A stretch of 64,000 nt of DNA from Bacteroidales bacterium (GCA_017549805.1 JAFYNJ010000010.1:92437-156436); one strand, 5' to 3'; numbered from the stretch's first letter, positions 8,526 to 16,683 are shown. A program made the numbers and translations. Notes: generated by a model not told the origin, from the letters alone.

Positions 8526-9089
8526 TTATGCGACCGGATCGGAACAGAATTCTCTCCGTTTACAGGTTTTGCAATGCCGGCCAATCCACACATCATCGAA
8601 TTGGTTCATGGCTTGCTCAACCAATTCGAGATCGTCGGTAAGGATGCCCGTCTCAAAATTGCGAGTGTCCTCCCCTTTCATCCCGATGCCTGCACCAGTG
8701 AGATTGGCGCTGCCGATGTAAGCTACTTGACCATCGAAGACCAATATCTTGAAATGCACTCTCGGACAGAGCACTCGTTCAAGACCGTCAAACAAAGCTG
8801 GGTATTTGTCGAAGTCCTCACGAAAAGCGGGACCCGGTTCTTTGGCGTGGATAAGACGAACTTCCACTCCTTTCTTGATCAGCTGTGCCAAAACCGCAAG
8901 GAATGGCTTTGTCTCTGAGCCAACTTTGACATAAAGGTCTTTGATGTCGGCAGTGCCAATCCACAAGCTTCGCTTGACCTTGGGAACGCGGGCGAGGACT
9001 TCGGAATAATGGGCGGTATCAACGATGTATTTCAACATGCAAGCGGATTTATTCCAGTTTGATTGCAAAGATAAAACTTTCTTTTTCAT
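8526..9089 (-). CDS. Phospholipase D-like nuclease, single HKD motif
   Basis: This 187-residue protein has one complete HKD signature: VHFKILVFDGQVAYIGSANL (about residues 111-130), i.e. HxK-x4-D-x6-GSxN, followed by NFETGI. Single-HKD proteins of this size (Nuc/BfiI-like) act as dimers and cut DNA or RNA. A Cys-rich tail, CKTCKRREFC, could bind a metal. The gene starts directly after the stop of the upstream gene (adjacent codons), so the two are in one operon under palindrome copy 4. The start could also be the internal Met at about codon 18. Likely the effector nuclease of the co-regulated group; this role is inferred. Confidence 0.8.
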   Translation of the reverse strand: MKKKVLSLQSNWNKSACMLKYIVDTAHYSEVLARVPKVKRSLWIGTADIKDLYVKVGSETKPFLAVLAQLIKKGVEVRLIHAKEPGPAFREDFDKYPALFDGLERVLCPRVHFKILVFDGQVAYIGSANLTGAGIGMKGEDTRNFETGILTDDLELVEQAMNQFDDVWIGRHCKTCKRREFCSDPVA

Positions 9090-9647
9090 TCACCACAAAC
9101 TCCTCCCACACCTCCACCATATCTCAGATCTCCTGAAATACTGGCTCGGCGACTCCTGGGGATGAGTACGCCAATGGTGACGTTCAATGCGGTCGAGATA
9201 TACATCGCTCAGCCATTCGGTGTCAGATAGAAGTTCCCAATGCTCGCAAATGTTGTTGTGCTCATCAAAATGACAGCTTTGCACCACATCGCGTTTCAGT
9301 TCGGCGGTGAGCAGCCTTATCAATTCATCTTTGTTCAGGCACTTGATGCGATCAACCAAAGGCTCGGAGCCATACCATTGCAATCGGTTGCCAACCATGA
9401 GTTTCAGAATGTAGTACAACACGCAATATTGGATGCGGCAGTTGTAGCGTTCATCGTGGTCTTTGGCATAGCGGTTAATCACTTTCTTGAGGTTGCCACC
9501 TTGCTGGACAAATCCAGCCAACCGTCCCAGCTTTTTCTCTATCGTGCTCCAGCTCCATTCGGCACCAAGATCGTCCCAATACTCGCGGCTGTTCATCATT
9601 CCCTCGTAATCGCGCAGGGAAACTTTTAAAGGCACATTGTAAGTCAT
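9090..9647 (-). CDS. Conserved hypothetical protein, partner of PLD nuclease
   Basis: A 185-residue soluble protein rich in Trp, Arg and His, with no recognised motif (segments include YNCRIQYCVLYYILKLM and SEIWWRCGRSLW). An upstream in-frame ATG at 9764 is rejected because it would run through the operator; the start at 9647 lies 41 nt after the palindrome and starts MTYNVPLKV. It is immediately followed by the PLD gene, so it may be a regulator, specificity factor or inhibitor of that nuclease. I do not recognise the family. Confidence 0.65.
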   Translation of the reverse strand: MTYNVPLKVSLRDYEGMMNSREYWDDLGAEWSWSTIEKKLGRLAGFVQQGGNLKKVINRYAKDHDERYNCRIQYCVLYYILKLMVGNRLQWYGSEPLVDRIKCLNKDELIRLLTAELKRDVVQSCHFDEHNNICEHWELLSDTEWLSDVYLDRIERHHWRTHPQESPSQYFRRSEIWWRCGRSLW

Positions 9648-9688
9648 CTTTGTAACGTTTTTTTGGTTTGCGCTACAAAGAAAAAGAG

Positions 9689-9713
9689 AACTTGTGCCAA
9701 ATTGAAGCACAAG
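9689..9713. promoter_or_regulatory. Shared palindromic operator, copy 4 (upstream of PLD operon)
   Basis: aaCTTGTGCCA-N6-AGCACAAG, ending 41 nt before the start at 9647. The minus-strand sequence after it, TTTTTCTTTG, is the same as after copy 2. It also lies about 15 bp from the end of the toxin gene. Confidence 0.85.
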
Positions 9714-9726
9714 CTGCAAATTGGAT

Positions 9727-10035
9727 TTAATATGCCATCGTTTTTGAAGGTAGTATTCTGTCAATGATCACAAAATCTTCTTCTGTATGGAACACTACCG
9801 TCCAGCGACGATGGATAATAAGCATAGTCTTTGCCTGGGGATGAATTCTTTTGGCTGATCTTTTTTGGGAATAAGGGAAAACGTCAGCGCAATAGGACAA
9901 CGAATCCAACTTTTCCAATATCCGATCCACAAAGCCATGTCCACTTTCTGGTCGATAAATGGAAGCCACGTATTGAGCTATTTCCCTTAAATCAGTCAAT
10001 GCTTCACGAGCAACTATCACTTCGTAACTCCGCAT
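9727..10035 (-). CDS. ParE/RelE-family toxin
   Basis: This 102-residue protein has the ParE pattern: VIVAREALTDLREIAQYVAS at the N-terminus (helical hairpin) and a beta-rich C-terminus with YSQKRSAKRI, MLIIHRRWTVVFHTEED and IIDRILPSKT. ParE toxins inhibit gyrase, RelE toxins cut mRNA; the sequence alone does not say which. The start at 10035 (MRSYEV) is preferred to 10071; it leaves a 32-bp overlap with the antitoxin gene, the usual arrangement for such pairs. Confidence 0.8.
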   Translation of the reverse strand: MRSYEVIVAREALTDLREIAQYVASIYRPESGHGFVDRILEKLDSLSYCADVFPYSQKRSAKRIHPQAKTMLIIHRRWTVVFHTEEDFVIIDRILPSKTMAY

Positions 10036-10213
10036 AACACTCGTCGAGTTTTTGGTGAAACAATTCTCCAAATTGGCTAAGGGTCAAATAACCCTTCGGG
10101 ATTTCACTTGACGGTTCAATTTGTATCGCGGAAGATTGTTGCATTTCCCCATAGACAGCAACAGGCTCTGACACTATGCTATCAGTTTTCTCATGTTGGT
10201 CGTATGGTTTCAT
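10004..10213 (-). CDS. Antitoxin of the ParE-type pair
   Basis: A 69-residue acidic protein upstream of and overlapping the toxin gene. The N-terminal half is low complexity; the C-terminal half, GYLTLSQFGELFHQKLDECY, resembles the toxin-binding helices of Bacteroidales ParE antitoxins. No DNA-binding domain is evident at this length, so autoregulation may be absent or need the toxin. Identification rests on gene order and the C-terminal helix. Confidence 0.65.
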   Translation of the reverse strand: MKPYDQHEKTDSIVSEPVAVYGEMQQSSAIQIEPSSEIPKGYLTLSQFGELFHQKLDECYAELRSDSCS

Positions 10214-10235
10214 TGTTTTGATGGATTAACGGATG

Positions 10236-10266
10236 CAAAGATAACTAATTTTTTATATAATTGCAA
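10236..10266 (-). promoter_or_regulatory. Promoter of the toxin-antitoxin operon
   Basis: On the minus strand: TTGC at 10266-10263, 19 bp, then TATCTTTG at 10243-10236. A near-ideal Bacteroidota sigma-ABfr promoter about 22 bp upstream of the antitoxin start. Confidence 0.75.
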
Positions 10267-10309
10267 GAATTCTTTGTATTTTTAAAAAAACAAAACTTCC
10301 AGTTGGATA

Positions 10310-10999
10310 TCACAACTCCTTCGCTACATCCAATATTTCTCTCGCAACCTCTTTCAGCGCAGCCTTCAATGTCTGTCGGTCCAGTTCCTCATAATAATCA
10401 GGGGCTTTCTTTCTCAAGAAACGCTCCTTGAACCAAGAGCCATCTTCACCGAAATAATCTCTTGACAGTGTGCCCCACCGGAGCCATCTGTCTAAACATT
10501 GCAGGTATCCTTTCATGGAGATCTCAACGCGATAGTCTTCCAGTTTGAACTCTTTCAAGTTTTCAGGATGCTCTTTCGTTTCTTTGATGGAGTCCTCCAA
10601 TTTCTGTTTCTCTTGGTTAATTGTATCCTCCGTAAAGCCGAAGAATGTCATCTCGTAAAGACAATTCGCCACAATTTGGTTAGCCGAAAAGACTTCAAGC
10701 GTCTCTTTGCAAACAACCATTCCCAGCCACTCTGCCCAGGACGAAAACTCCATCGACCATCTGTTTTCATCCCCATCCTTTATTCCGAAAACATCAGGAT
10801 AAGTGTATTCTGGTTCAAGGATATCAGGCGTTCTCTCAATCCGTATCTGATACTCCGATTCTACGGGTTCTATCATCATTAACGTTTCAAATATGATTCT
10901 GTAACCATCCAAATTTTTCCTTTGGTATGGATGCTCAATGACCATAGCTATCGCCACATCTTGCCATTTTGTTTGACTAATAAGCTCTTTAAGTTTCAT
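10310..10999 (-). CDS. DUF6557-like protein
   Basis: This 229-residue cytoplasmic protein starts MKLKELISQTKWQDVAIAM and contains YRIIFETLMMIEPVES and a Trp-rich middle (WSMEFSSWAEWLGM). It matches my memory of the Bacteroidota family DUF6557, often found near toxin-antitoxin or restriction genes; no activity is known. The start at 10999 fits the conserved MKLKEL opening; an upstream ATG at 11050 would add an unlike tail. A large inverted repeat lies directly upstream (11041-11133). Confidence 0.55.
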   Translation of the reverse strand: MKLKELISQTKWQDVAIAMVIEHPYQRKNLDGYRIIFETLMMIEPVESEYQIRIERTPDILEPEYTYPDVFGIKDGDENRWSMEFSSWAEWLGMVVCKETLEVFSANQIVANCLYEMTFFGFTEDTINQEKQKLEDSIKETKEHPENLKEFKLEDYRVEISMKGYLQCLDRWLRWGTLSRDYFGEDGSWFKERFLRKKAPDYYEELDRQTLKAALKEVAREILDVAKEL

Positions 11000-11040
11000 T
11001 ATTATTCCTATTTTTCTTGATTTGAGATGTTTTTCATCCC

Positions 11041-11133
11041 TAAGTATCATTATTTCGAAAATGTTTCATTCAAAATGAAAATTTTTCAAATAATTCCGTT
11101 TTCAATGAAACATTCCCAGTTTTTTGATACTTA
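11041..11133. repeat. 93-bp interrupted palindrome
   Basis: Two 30-bp arms (11041-11070 and 11104-11133) are inverted copies matching at 9 outer bases (TAAGTATCA / TGATACTTA) and 11 inner bases (AATGTTTCATT / AATGAAACATT), with an equal 10-bp unmatched block between them in each arm. Weaker symmetry continues into the 33-bp centre. It lies between the divergent DUF6557-like gene and a small broken gene. Possible operator pair or MITE-like remnant. Confidence 0.75.
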
Positions 11134-11177
11134 ATGGGTAAAACAAAACCTCATTTTTAATTATAAAAAAACAAACT

Positions 11178-11337
11178 ATGACACCAACACGTGAACAATT
11201 CAAAGAATTCATTGCTGCTATACAGAGGGCGCAAGAAAAAGAAGAACAAGTCCTTTATTGACAAAGAAGAGCACAACATTAGTGACGTTGATGCCTTTTA
11301 TGATTATTTAATAGCATTATCAGAAGGGAAACTCTAA
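11178..11337 (+). pseudogene. Small accessory gene broken by a frameshift
   Basis: Frame 1 reads MTPTREQFKEFIAAIQRAQE and stops at TGA after 27 codons; the next frame continues without break from the AAAAGAAGAA stretch as KSFIDKEEHN, ISDVDAFYDYLIALSEGKL and a TAA at 11335-11337. Removing one base in the A/G-rich tract (about 11236-11250) would give a 52-residue protein. The fit of both pieces suggests a recent single-base change, a programmed slip or a sequencing error. Product unknown. Confidence 0.55.
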
Positions 11338-11360
11338 CGTCTCCTAAACGGCTCACTAAT

Positions 11361-12251
11361 TCACCTCTCTTTCACCCTCAGCGTCTGAATAACAACGGAA
11401 ATGACAATAAGTGCGATGCCCAGCCAGAAGGACCAGTTGAGCTCTTGCAGTTCGTTGAAGATAATGGCGGCGAAAGCAATGCTGTAAACGGGTTCCAAGT
11501 TGTAAACGAGGTTTACCGTGAAGGCTGAGACGCGACGGAAAGCATGCAATTGCAAAAGGAAGGGCAAAACCGTAAAGACAGAGCCCAAAAGCAATAGCCA
11601 GACGGCATCCGTCTTAGTAGGCAGGATGGCAGCATCCGGCATCAGTTTCAAGAACAAAGGGATACAGAGGGATAGGAAGGAGAACCCTCCCACAAGCTCA
11701 TAGAGCAGCATGGTGGCGCTGTCCTCCCCTACTTTCTCAGCCGTCTTGATATGCGTCAACGCAAAGACGGCGTAGGCTAACGAGCAAAGCAGGCCAAGGG
11801 CAATGCCAAGCCTGTAACGCACATCCAGACTGAAGATGAGCATGACGCCCACAATGGAGATGAAGCTGATCAAGAACTCCTTCCAAGATGCCTCCTTGCG
11901 ATTGAAAAACACATTCAAGAGGGCGGTGAAGAAACTGGTGGTGGCGATACAAGCCACCCCGACAGAGACATTCGACGCTTGGATGCTGGCATAAAACGCA
12001 ACCCAATGTGTGGCCAGAATACAGCCGCATGCAAAGATACGGACCAGATGCTTCCACTTGGGAATGTGAAACCTTCGCATAACAATCAGCGCCAAGGCCA
12101 GCGTAACGATGCTGATGGACATGCGATACCACACCAGCGGCAGACCGCTCAGCGAGATCAAACGCCCGAAGATGCCGGTCCACCCAGCCAGAAAAACGGC
12201 CAGATGCAACAAAATCAAGGTATGGACTTTCTTTTCTTCTCGCTTTGACAC
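11361..12251 (-). CDS. EamA-family (DMT) transporter
   Basis: A 296-residue inner-membrane protein with about ten hydrophobic helices in two repeats, the EamA layout. Typical elements are FGRLISLSGLPLVWYRMS near the N-terminus and a second-half segment VYNLEPVYSIAFAAIIFNE. Members export amino acids, nucleotides or other metabolites; the substrate cannot be told here. A TATCTTTG -7 box (minus strand, 12276-12269) lies just upstream. Monocistronic. Confidence 0.9.
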   Translation of the reverse strand: MSKREEKKVHTLILLHLAVFLAGWTGIFGRLISLSGLPLVWYRMSISIVTLALALIVMRRFHIPKWKHLVRIFACGCILATHWVAFYASIQASNVSVGVACIATTSFFTALLNVFFNRKEASWKEFLISFISIVGVMLIFSLDVRYRLGIALGLLCSLAYAVFALTHIKTAEKVGEDSATMLLYELVGGFSFLSLCIPLFLKLMPDAAILPTKTDAVWLLLLGSVFTVLPFLLQLHAFRRVSAFTVNLVYNLEPVYSIAFAAIIFNELQELNWSFWLGIALIVISVVIQTLRVKER

Positions 12252-12346
12252 GGATATTCAATTTTTTGCAAAGATAGCAAAACTTGCCCCGCTTTTTTCT
12301 ATTTTTGCTTTCGAGAACTGAAGTTCAACCTTTAACATTAATAAAC

Positions 12347-12526
12347 ATGGAAACAAAAGAACAAGTACTGAAAGCCATGCACGAGATTGGCGAACCCGTT
12401 AACGCTGGAAAAATCTCCGAAGTGACCGGCCTCGACCGCAAAGTGGTTGACAAGGCCTTTGACGCCTTGAAGAAAGAAGGTGCCATCGTGTCGCCCGTCC
12501 GCTGCAAATGGGAACCGGCAAAATAA
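12347..12526 (+). CDS. Small winged-helix-like protein
   Basis: A 59-residue protein, METKEQVLKAMHEIGEPVNA then GKISEVTGLDRKVVDKAFDA and LKKEGAIVSPVRCKW: a compact helix-turn-helix/winged helix as found in stand-alone archaeal and bacterial regulators. It starts the rightward operon and lies 1 bp before the DNA glycosylase-like gene, so it may regulate or assist it. The start at 12347 is preceded by an A-rich leader and a TATTTTTG -7 box at 12300-12307. Confidence 0.75.
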   Translation: METKEQVLKAMHEIGEPVNAGKISEVTGLDRKVVDKAFDALKKEGAIVSPVRCKWEPAK

Positions 12527-12527
12527 G

Positions 12528-13565
12528 ATGGACCCCGTCGCCATCCGTTTACTCAACCAACAACTGGTTGCGCCTCAATTCAGCGATCCCGCCGAAGTGG
12601 TCAGCCATCTGGGCGCCATGCAGGCCCAGGAGTATCGTCTGATGCGGTGGGCGGTGGCGATGCGCACCAAGAAACCGTCGGCAAAAGCTTTTAAGAAGGC
12701 CTTCGACACCGGTCGAATTATCCGCCTGCACCTGATGCGAGGAACCTGGCAACTGGTGTCCGCCGAAGACTATTGGCCCATGCTTGTGCTTTGTGGGGCT
12801 AAAGCTATCGCTGTGACCAAAGGCTGGATGAGCAGCAATAAGATCAGCATCCCCGACGAGGAGTTGATGTGCATCCGTGAGATATTGGCTCAAACGGCAT
12901 CCGACAAAGGAAGCGTCACCAAGGAGGATTTCGTTCAGGCATTGGCCGAGAAAGACATCCACATGGACGACCATCGGCTGTCGTATCATATCCGCATGGC
13001 CGAGCTCTCAGGAACGCTTTGCAGCGGCGACCTTCTACCCATGAAAGCATCTTACGCCCTTACCGCCAACAAGGTAAAACCCAAAGAAAAAACAGACCGT
13101 GACGAAGCCTTGATGCGCTTCACCCAAAAATACTTCCAAAGCCATCAGCCTGCAACGTTGGAGGACTTTGTGTGGTGGTCTGGACTGAACGTCAGCGACT
13201 GCCGCAAAGGCATCGGTCTCCTTGGCGATACCATCCACATCGAACGGTGGAGAGGTCGCGATTTCTACTTGACCGACGATTGCCGCACTCGGGGTTTCAG
13301 AAAAGACAAGTTCCTCTTGATTCCCCCTTACGACGAATACCTTATTGGCTACAAGAGTCGCGACATTGTATTGCCTCCCGAGCACCGTCACCGTGCCCAC
13401 AACAACAGCGGCATCTTCCAACCCATCATCACCCACGACGGCATCGTTTGCGGTAACTGGTCTCCCTTCAAGGAAGATTGTCAGGTGGAGTTTTTCAATG
13501 GTGATTGGAGCGCTGCAGACGTCCAAGAAGCTTGGAATCACTACAAAAAAGCAATGACGAACTAA
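12528..13565 (+). CDS. AlkZ-like winged-helix DNA glycosylase (HTH_42)
   Basis: A 345-residue protein of the HTH_42 superfamily. AlkZ of Streptomyces unhooks interstrand crosslinks using a QxQ motif; the present protein has MQAQEY with Q32 and Q34 in the right place after an LGAMQ beta-turn. Other landmarks are LHLMRGTWQLVSAEDYW (about 64-80), WWSGL (about 213) and LIPPYDEYLIGYKSR (about 264-278). It follows the small winged-helix gene by 1 bp and precedes the nitroreductase gene. The role in alkylation or crosslink repair is inferred from the QxQ motif. Confidence 0.75.
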   Translation: MDPVAIRLLNQQLVAPQFSDPAEVVSHLGAMQAQEYRLMRWAVAMRTKKPSAKAFKKAFDTGRIIRLHLMRGTWQLVSAEDYWPMLVLCGAKAIAVTKGWMSSNKISIPDEELMCIREILAQTASDKGSVTKEDFVQALAEKDIHMDDHRLSYHIRMAELSGTLCSGDLLPMKASYALTANKVKPKEKTDRDEALMRFTQKYFQSHQPATLEDFVWWSGLNVSDCRKGIGLLGDTIHIERWRGRDFYLTDDCRTRGFRKDKFLLIPPYDEYLIGYKSRDIVLPPEHRHRAHNNSGIFQPIITHDGIVCGNWSPFKEDCQVEFFNGDWSAADVQEAWNHYKKAMTN

Positions 13566-13579
13566 TAGCGAATAAAAAC

Positions 13580-14272
13580 ATGACCCTCGAAGAAGCCATC
13601 CGCACCCGACACAGCGTGCGACAATACACCGAAAAGCCCATTGAGGCAGAAAAGATCCAGCAGTTGCAGGACCTCATCAACGAATGCAATCGTGAAGGAG
13701 GAGTTCACATCCAATTAGTGATTGAAGAGCCGAAGGCCTTCGCCAGTGGCATAGCCCATTACAGCAAATTCCGCGGCGTGCGCAATTATATCGCCATGAT
13801 CGGCAAGAAAGGCGATGACATTAATCTCGGATTTTACGGCGAGAAGGTGGTGCTGTTGGCACAATGCCTCGGGCTGAACACTTGTTGGGTGGCGATGTCG
13901 TTTAGCAAGCAACCTGACCAGTACGAGGTGCTTCCCGACGAAAAGCTTGTTTGCGTGGTATCGCTTGGCTACGGCGAGAATCAAGGCAGACAACATCCTC
14001 AGCGGAAAACAATCGCGGATGTCACCGAAGACAAGCGTACTGCTGAAAACGGCAGCCCTCTTCCCGACTGGTTTACCCGTGGCATGGAAGCCGCCTTGTT
14101 GGCCCCTACGGCCATCAACCAGCAGAAGTTCGTGTTCATCCTTCATGACGACAACAAGGTGGAGGCTCGCACCCGTTTCACCCTGCTCAATGGCTACGCC
14201 CCCATCGATCTCGGCATCGCCAAATGCCATTTTGAGATCGGTGCCGGAAAAGAAAACTTTGAATGGATCTAA
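13580..14272 (+). CDS. Nitroreductase-family protein
   Basis: This 230-residue protein starts MTLEEAIRTRHSVRQYTEK, the N-terminal FMN-contact signature of the nitroreductase family (R-x-S-V-R). The C-terminal half has the substrate/FMN segment LLAPTAINQQKFVF. It is the nitroreductase subfamily common in anaerobes, possibly acting on nitroaromatics or quinones with NAD(P)H. The start at 13580, 14 bp after the previous stop, is chosen because it begins exactly at the family N-terminus; longer forms would overlap the glycosylase gene. Confidence 0.85.
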   Translation: MTLEEAIRTRHSVRQYTEKPIEAEKIQQLQDLINECNREGGVHIQLVIEEPKAFASGIAHYSKFRGVRNYIAMIGKKGDDINLGFYGEKVVLLAQCLGLNTCWVAMSFSKQPDQYEVLPDEKLVCVVSLGYGENQGRQHPQRKTIADVTEDKRTAENGSPLPDWFTRGMEAALLAPTAINQQKFVFILHDDNKVEARTRFTLLNGYAPIDLGIAKCHFEIGAGKENFEWI

Positions 14273-14298
14273 AACAAACGACTAAAACATCTTAAATC

Positions 14299-14508
14299 AT
14301 GATAAAAGAATACAAAACTGATGATCTGACCATCATTTGGCAACCAGAGAAATGCACACATGCAGGAATCTGCGTACGCACTCTACCAAAAGTTTTCAAT
14401 CTCCAAGCTAGACCTTGGTGCCAACCTGGAAACGCCACCACAGAAGAGTTGAAAGCAACCATTGAGGCTTGTCCCTCAGGCGCACTGACCTACAAACTGA
14501 ACAAATAA
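14299..14508 (+). CDS. yjdI: YjdI-like divergent 4Fe-4S mono-cluster protein
   Basis: A 69-residue protein with CTHAGICVRTLPKVF and a distal ACPSGAL, together giving the cysteines of the Fer4_19 (YjdI) family. It is predicted to carry a single 4Fe-4S cluster and transfer electrons or sense redox. The pair with the following YjdJ-like acetyltransferase is conserved in E. coli (yjdI-yjdJ) and supports the call. Confidence 0.85.
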   Translation: MIKEYKTDDLTIIWQPEKCTHAGICVRTLPKVFNLQARPWCQPGNATTEELKATIEACPSGALTYKLNK

Positions 14509-14519
14509 CGAACGTATCC

Positions 14520-14813
14520 ATGGAGATTGTTCATAAAAACAGCACCAAGAACGGTTTATTCATCGCACAGGAGGATGGCCAAAGAATTGGCTATATTTCA
14601 TACGACTGGTTTGAGCCCAACATTCTCGGACTGATGCATACCGTTGTAAACCCAGAACACCATGGACATGGCGTAGCCAAGGCGTTGCTTGATGCCACTG
14701 TCAATTACGCCCGCGAAAACGGAATCCTCATCCATGCCGTCTGCTCATACGCCGTCAAAGAATTCGAGAATCCAGAATACGATGATGTGAACTATTTCAA
14801 GCAAAAGCCTTAA
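14520..14813 (+). CDS. yjdJ: YjdJ-like GNAT N-acetyltransferase
   Basis: A 97-residue minimal GNAT domain (Gnat_YjdJ). The acetyl-CoA loop appears as VNPEHHGHGVAKALLD, a variant of the Q/RxxGxG/A motif, and HAVCSYAVKEF matches the C-terminal strand and helix of the family. The substrate is unknown. It lies 11 bp after the YjdI-like gene and its TAA overlaps the ATG of the next gene. Confidence 0.85.
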   Translation: MEIVHKNSTKNGLFIAQEDGQRIGYISYDWFEPNILGLMHTVVNPEHHGHGVAKALLDATVNYARENGILIHAVCSYAVKEFENPEYDDVNYFKQKP

Positions 14814-15634
14814 TGATGAAAAAATACAAAACCCCCATCATCCTGTTTACCGTATTTGAGGCCATTGCCATTTCTTTATGGCTGACAACGGGAAGCCTGT
14901 TCTATTTGCTTAACTTCACCTACATCGGTCTCTGCATTGGCGTTGGACTGGCCTTGTCAAGGGCGGGATGGAAGTATGCCAGGGAGTTCATCCAGTTTGG
15001 CGTGGGTGCCTACATGCTGGTGTTCCTCGGCTTGATCTGCCGGGAGAATATGCAGATTGAAGGATTCTGGTACTATCTTTTTTCAGGGGTGGTAGGCGCT
15101 GGTGTGTTGCATTATGCCATCGCCAAAATCTTCGGACCCTTGCTCTTCGGTCGCGGCTGGTGCGGCTATGCTTGCTGGACAGCTATGATCCTCGATTTGC
15201 TTCCCTATAAGCAGCCCCAAGGCCCGAGAAAGAAACTCGGCTTCATCCGTTACATCGTTTTTGCGCTGGCACTCATCCTCGTCCTCCTGCTGTTCCGTTT
15301 CGGCAAAGCCACCAAGCACACCATGTTCATGCTCTTCCTGATCGGCAACCTGGTCTATTATGTGGTGGGCATCCTCCTCGCCATCCTGTTCAAGGACAAC
15401 CGCGCTTTCTGCAAATATATCTGCCCCATCACGGTCTTCCTCAAACCGATGAGTTACTTCTCCCTTCTTCGCATCCATTGCGACGAGAGCAAGTGTATCC
15501 ACTGCGGCAAATGCCTGAAGGTCTGTCCGATGGATGTAGAAGTAAACAACAATTCTCGAAAACGCAAAAACGCCACAGAATGTATCCTATGCCACAAATG
15601 CACCAAAGAATGTCCAGTAAAAGCTCTTAAATAA
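14813..15634 (+). CDS. Membrane polyferredoxin (NapH/NosR-like 4Fe-4S protein)
   Basis: A 273-residue protein with about five membrane helices followed by two 4Fe-4S motifs at the C-terminus: CIHCGKCLKVCP and CILCHKCTKECP. Two membrane-proximal cysteine motifs, GRGWCGYACW and CKYICPITVF, are also typical of the NapH/CcoG-like Fer4_5 family. It probably moves electrons between the quinone pool and a periplasmic or cytoplasmic partner. It overlaps the acetyltransferase stop codon (ATGATG at 14813), so it belongs to the same operon. Confidence 0.85.
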   Translation: MMKKYKTPIILFTVFEAIAISLWLTTGSLFYLLNFTYIGLCIGVGLALSRAGWKYAREFIQFGVGAYMLVFLGLICRENMQIEGFWYYLFSGVVGAGVLHYAIAKIFGPLLFGRGWCGYACWTAMILDLLPYKQPQGPRKKLGFIRYIVFALALILVLLLFRFGKATKHTMFMLFLIGNLVYYVVGILLAILFKDNRAFCKYICPITVFLKPMSYFSLLRIHCDESKCIHCGKCLKVCPMDVEVNNNSRKRKNATECILCHKCTKECPVKALK

Positions 15635-15642
15635 CCAACTAT

Positions 15643-16683
15643 ATGAAAACAAAACTAGTATTATCTATTGCATTATCGCTACTGATTGGTCTGGGCGGAT
15701 GCCATTCCAATCGAAACCAATCTGATTACTGCACTGTCAAAGGTACCGTAAAAGGCCTGAAAGACGGTACCAAACTGGAACTGCAGGACGAGTTCCAGCA
15801 TTTCAAAGTGATAGCGAACACTACTGTGAAAGATGGAGCCTTCGAGTTTCATCCCAACATTTCGTCACCCACTCATGTTTATTTGTATGTAACGAACAAG
15901 AAGCAGTTGAAAGACTTCATCTTGGAGCCGGGAACCATTCTCGTGGAAGTGGATGCCGATGATGAAGAGGATTACCGTTATGGTGCCCAAGGCACTCCAT
16001 CCAACGATATAGAACGCAGATATAGAACACTTGCCGACAATGGAGATGATGAAGCCGCTAGAGCTATCATGGACTCTATTTTGAGCACCGAACAAACAGG
16101 AGCCTTGGCCTTGGATTTTGCCCATAACATTTGCGATTCAACAGCACAAGTGTTGGGTGTATTGGACCGCTTGACGCCTGAATTGGCCAATCTGGACTTT
16201 GTCGCCGAGTTTAGGGATGATTTGATGCGTCGCCTGAAAACTGAAGCTGGCGGAATGTATATCGATATGGTGTATCCCGACGTGAACGGCAACCCGATTC
16301 GCTTGAGTTCGGTCGTCAACAATCCCAACAACCGCTATGTCCTCGTTGATTTTTGGGCAACCTGGTGCAGTTCCTGCGTGGCCAAAATACCTGAATTGAC
16401 AGAGATTTATGCGAAATACCATGAGAAAGGACTGGAGTTATACGGCATCTCCTTAGATGTTTATCCCGAGGAATGGGAAAACTATGTAAAAGCTAGAAAC
16501 TTTGCTTGGGTCAATGTGTGCGAAGGTTGCGGAGGAGGAAAGAAAAACAGCAAGGTATGGTACGATTATTCCCTTTCAGGCATCCCGACAACAGTGCTGA
16601 TCGATTGTCAGACTGGAATCATCATCGCCCGCGACAAAAAAACCGATGAATTAGACGCCATGCTTACTGAACTGCTTCCATAA
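15643..16683 (+). CDS. TlpA-family thioredoxin-like lipoprotein with DUF4369 domain
   Basis: A 346-residue lipoprotein: signal peptide with lipobox LIGLGGC (Cys 20). A DUF4369-like N-terminal domain (CTVKGTVKGLKDGTKLEL) leads to a C-terminal thioredoxin fold with VDFWATWCSSCVAKIPEL, active site WCSSC. The cis-Pro loop is SGIPTTVL. Such proteins act in the periplasm on disulfides of cell-envelope or cytochrome proteins. It starts 8 bp after the polyferredoxin gene, so the two may form a redox chain. Confidence 0.9.
   Translation: MKTKLVLSIALSLLIGLGGCHSNRNQSDYCTVKGTVKGLKDGTKLELQDEFQHFKVIANTTVKDGAFEFHPNISSPTHVYLYVTNKKQLKDFILEPGTILVEVDADDEEDYRYGAQGTPSNDIERRYRTLADNGDDEAARAIMDSILSTEQTGALALDFAHNICDSTAQVLGVLDRLTPELANLDFVAEFRDDLMRRLKTEAGGMYIDMVYPDVNGNPIRLSSVVNNPNNRYVLVDFWATWCSSCVAKIPELTEIYAKYHEKGLELYGISLDVYPEEWENYVKARNFAWVNVCEGCGGGKKNSKVWYDYSLSGIPTTVLIDCQTGIIIARDKKTDELDAMLTELLP

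Noticed and set aside
9648-9764. Upstream start for the PLD partner gene
   Set aside because: It would place the shared operator and promoter inside the coding sequence.
16130-16165. AGCACAAG half-site inside the TlpA gene
   Set aside because: Only half of the palindrome is present and it lies in coding sequence; treated as chance.
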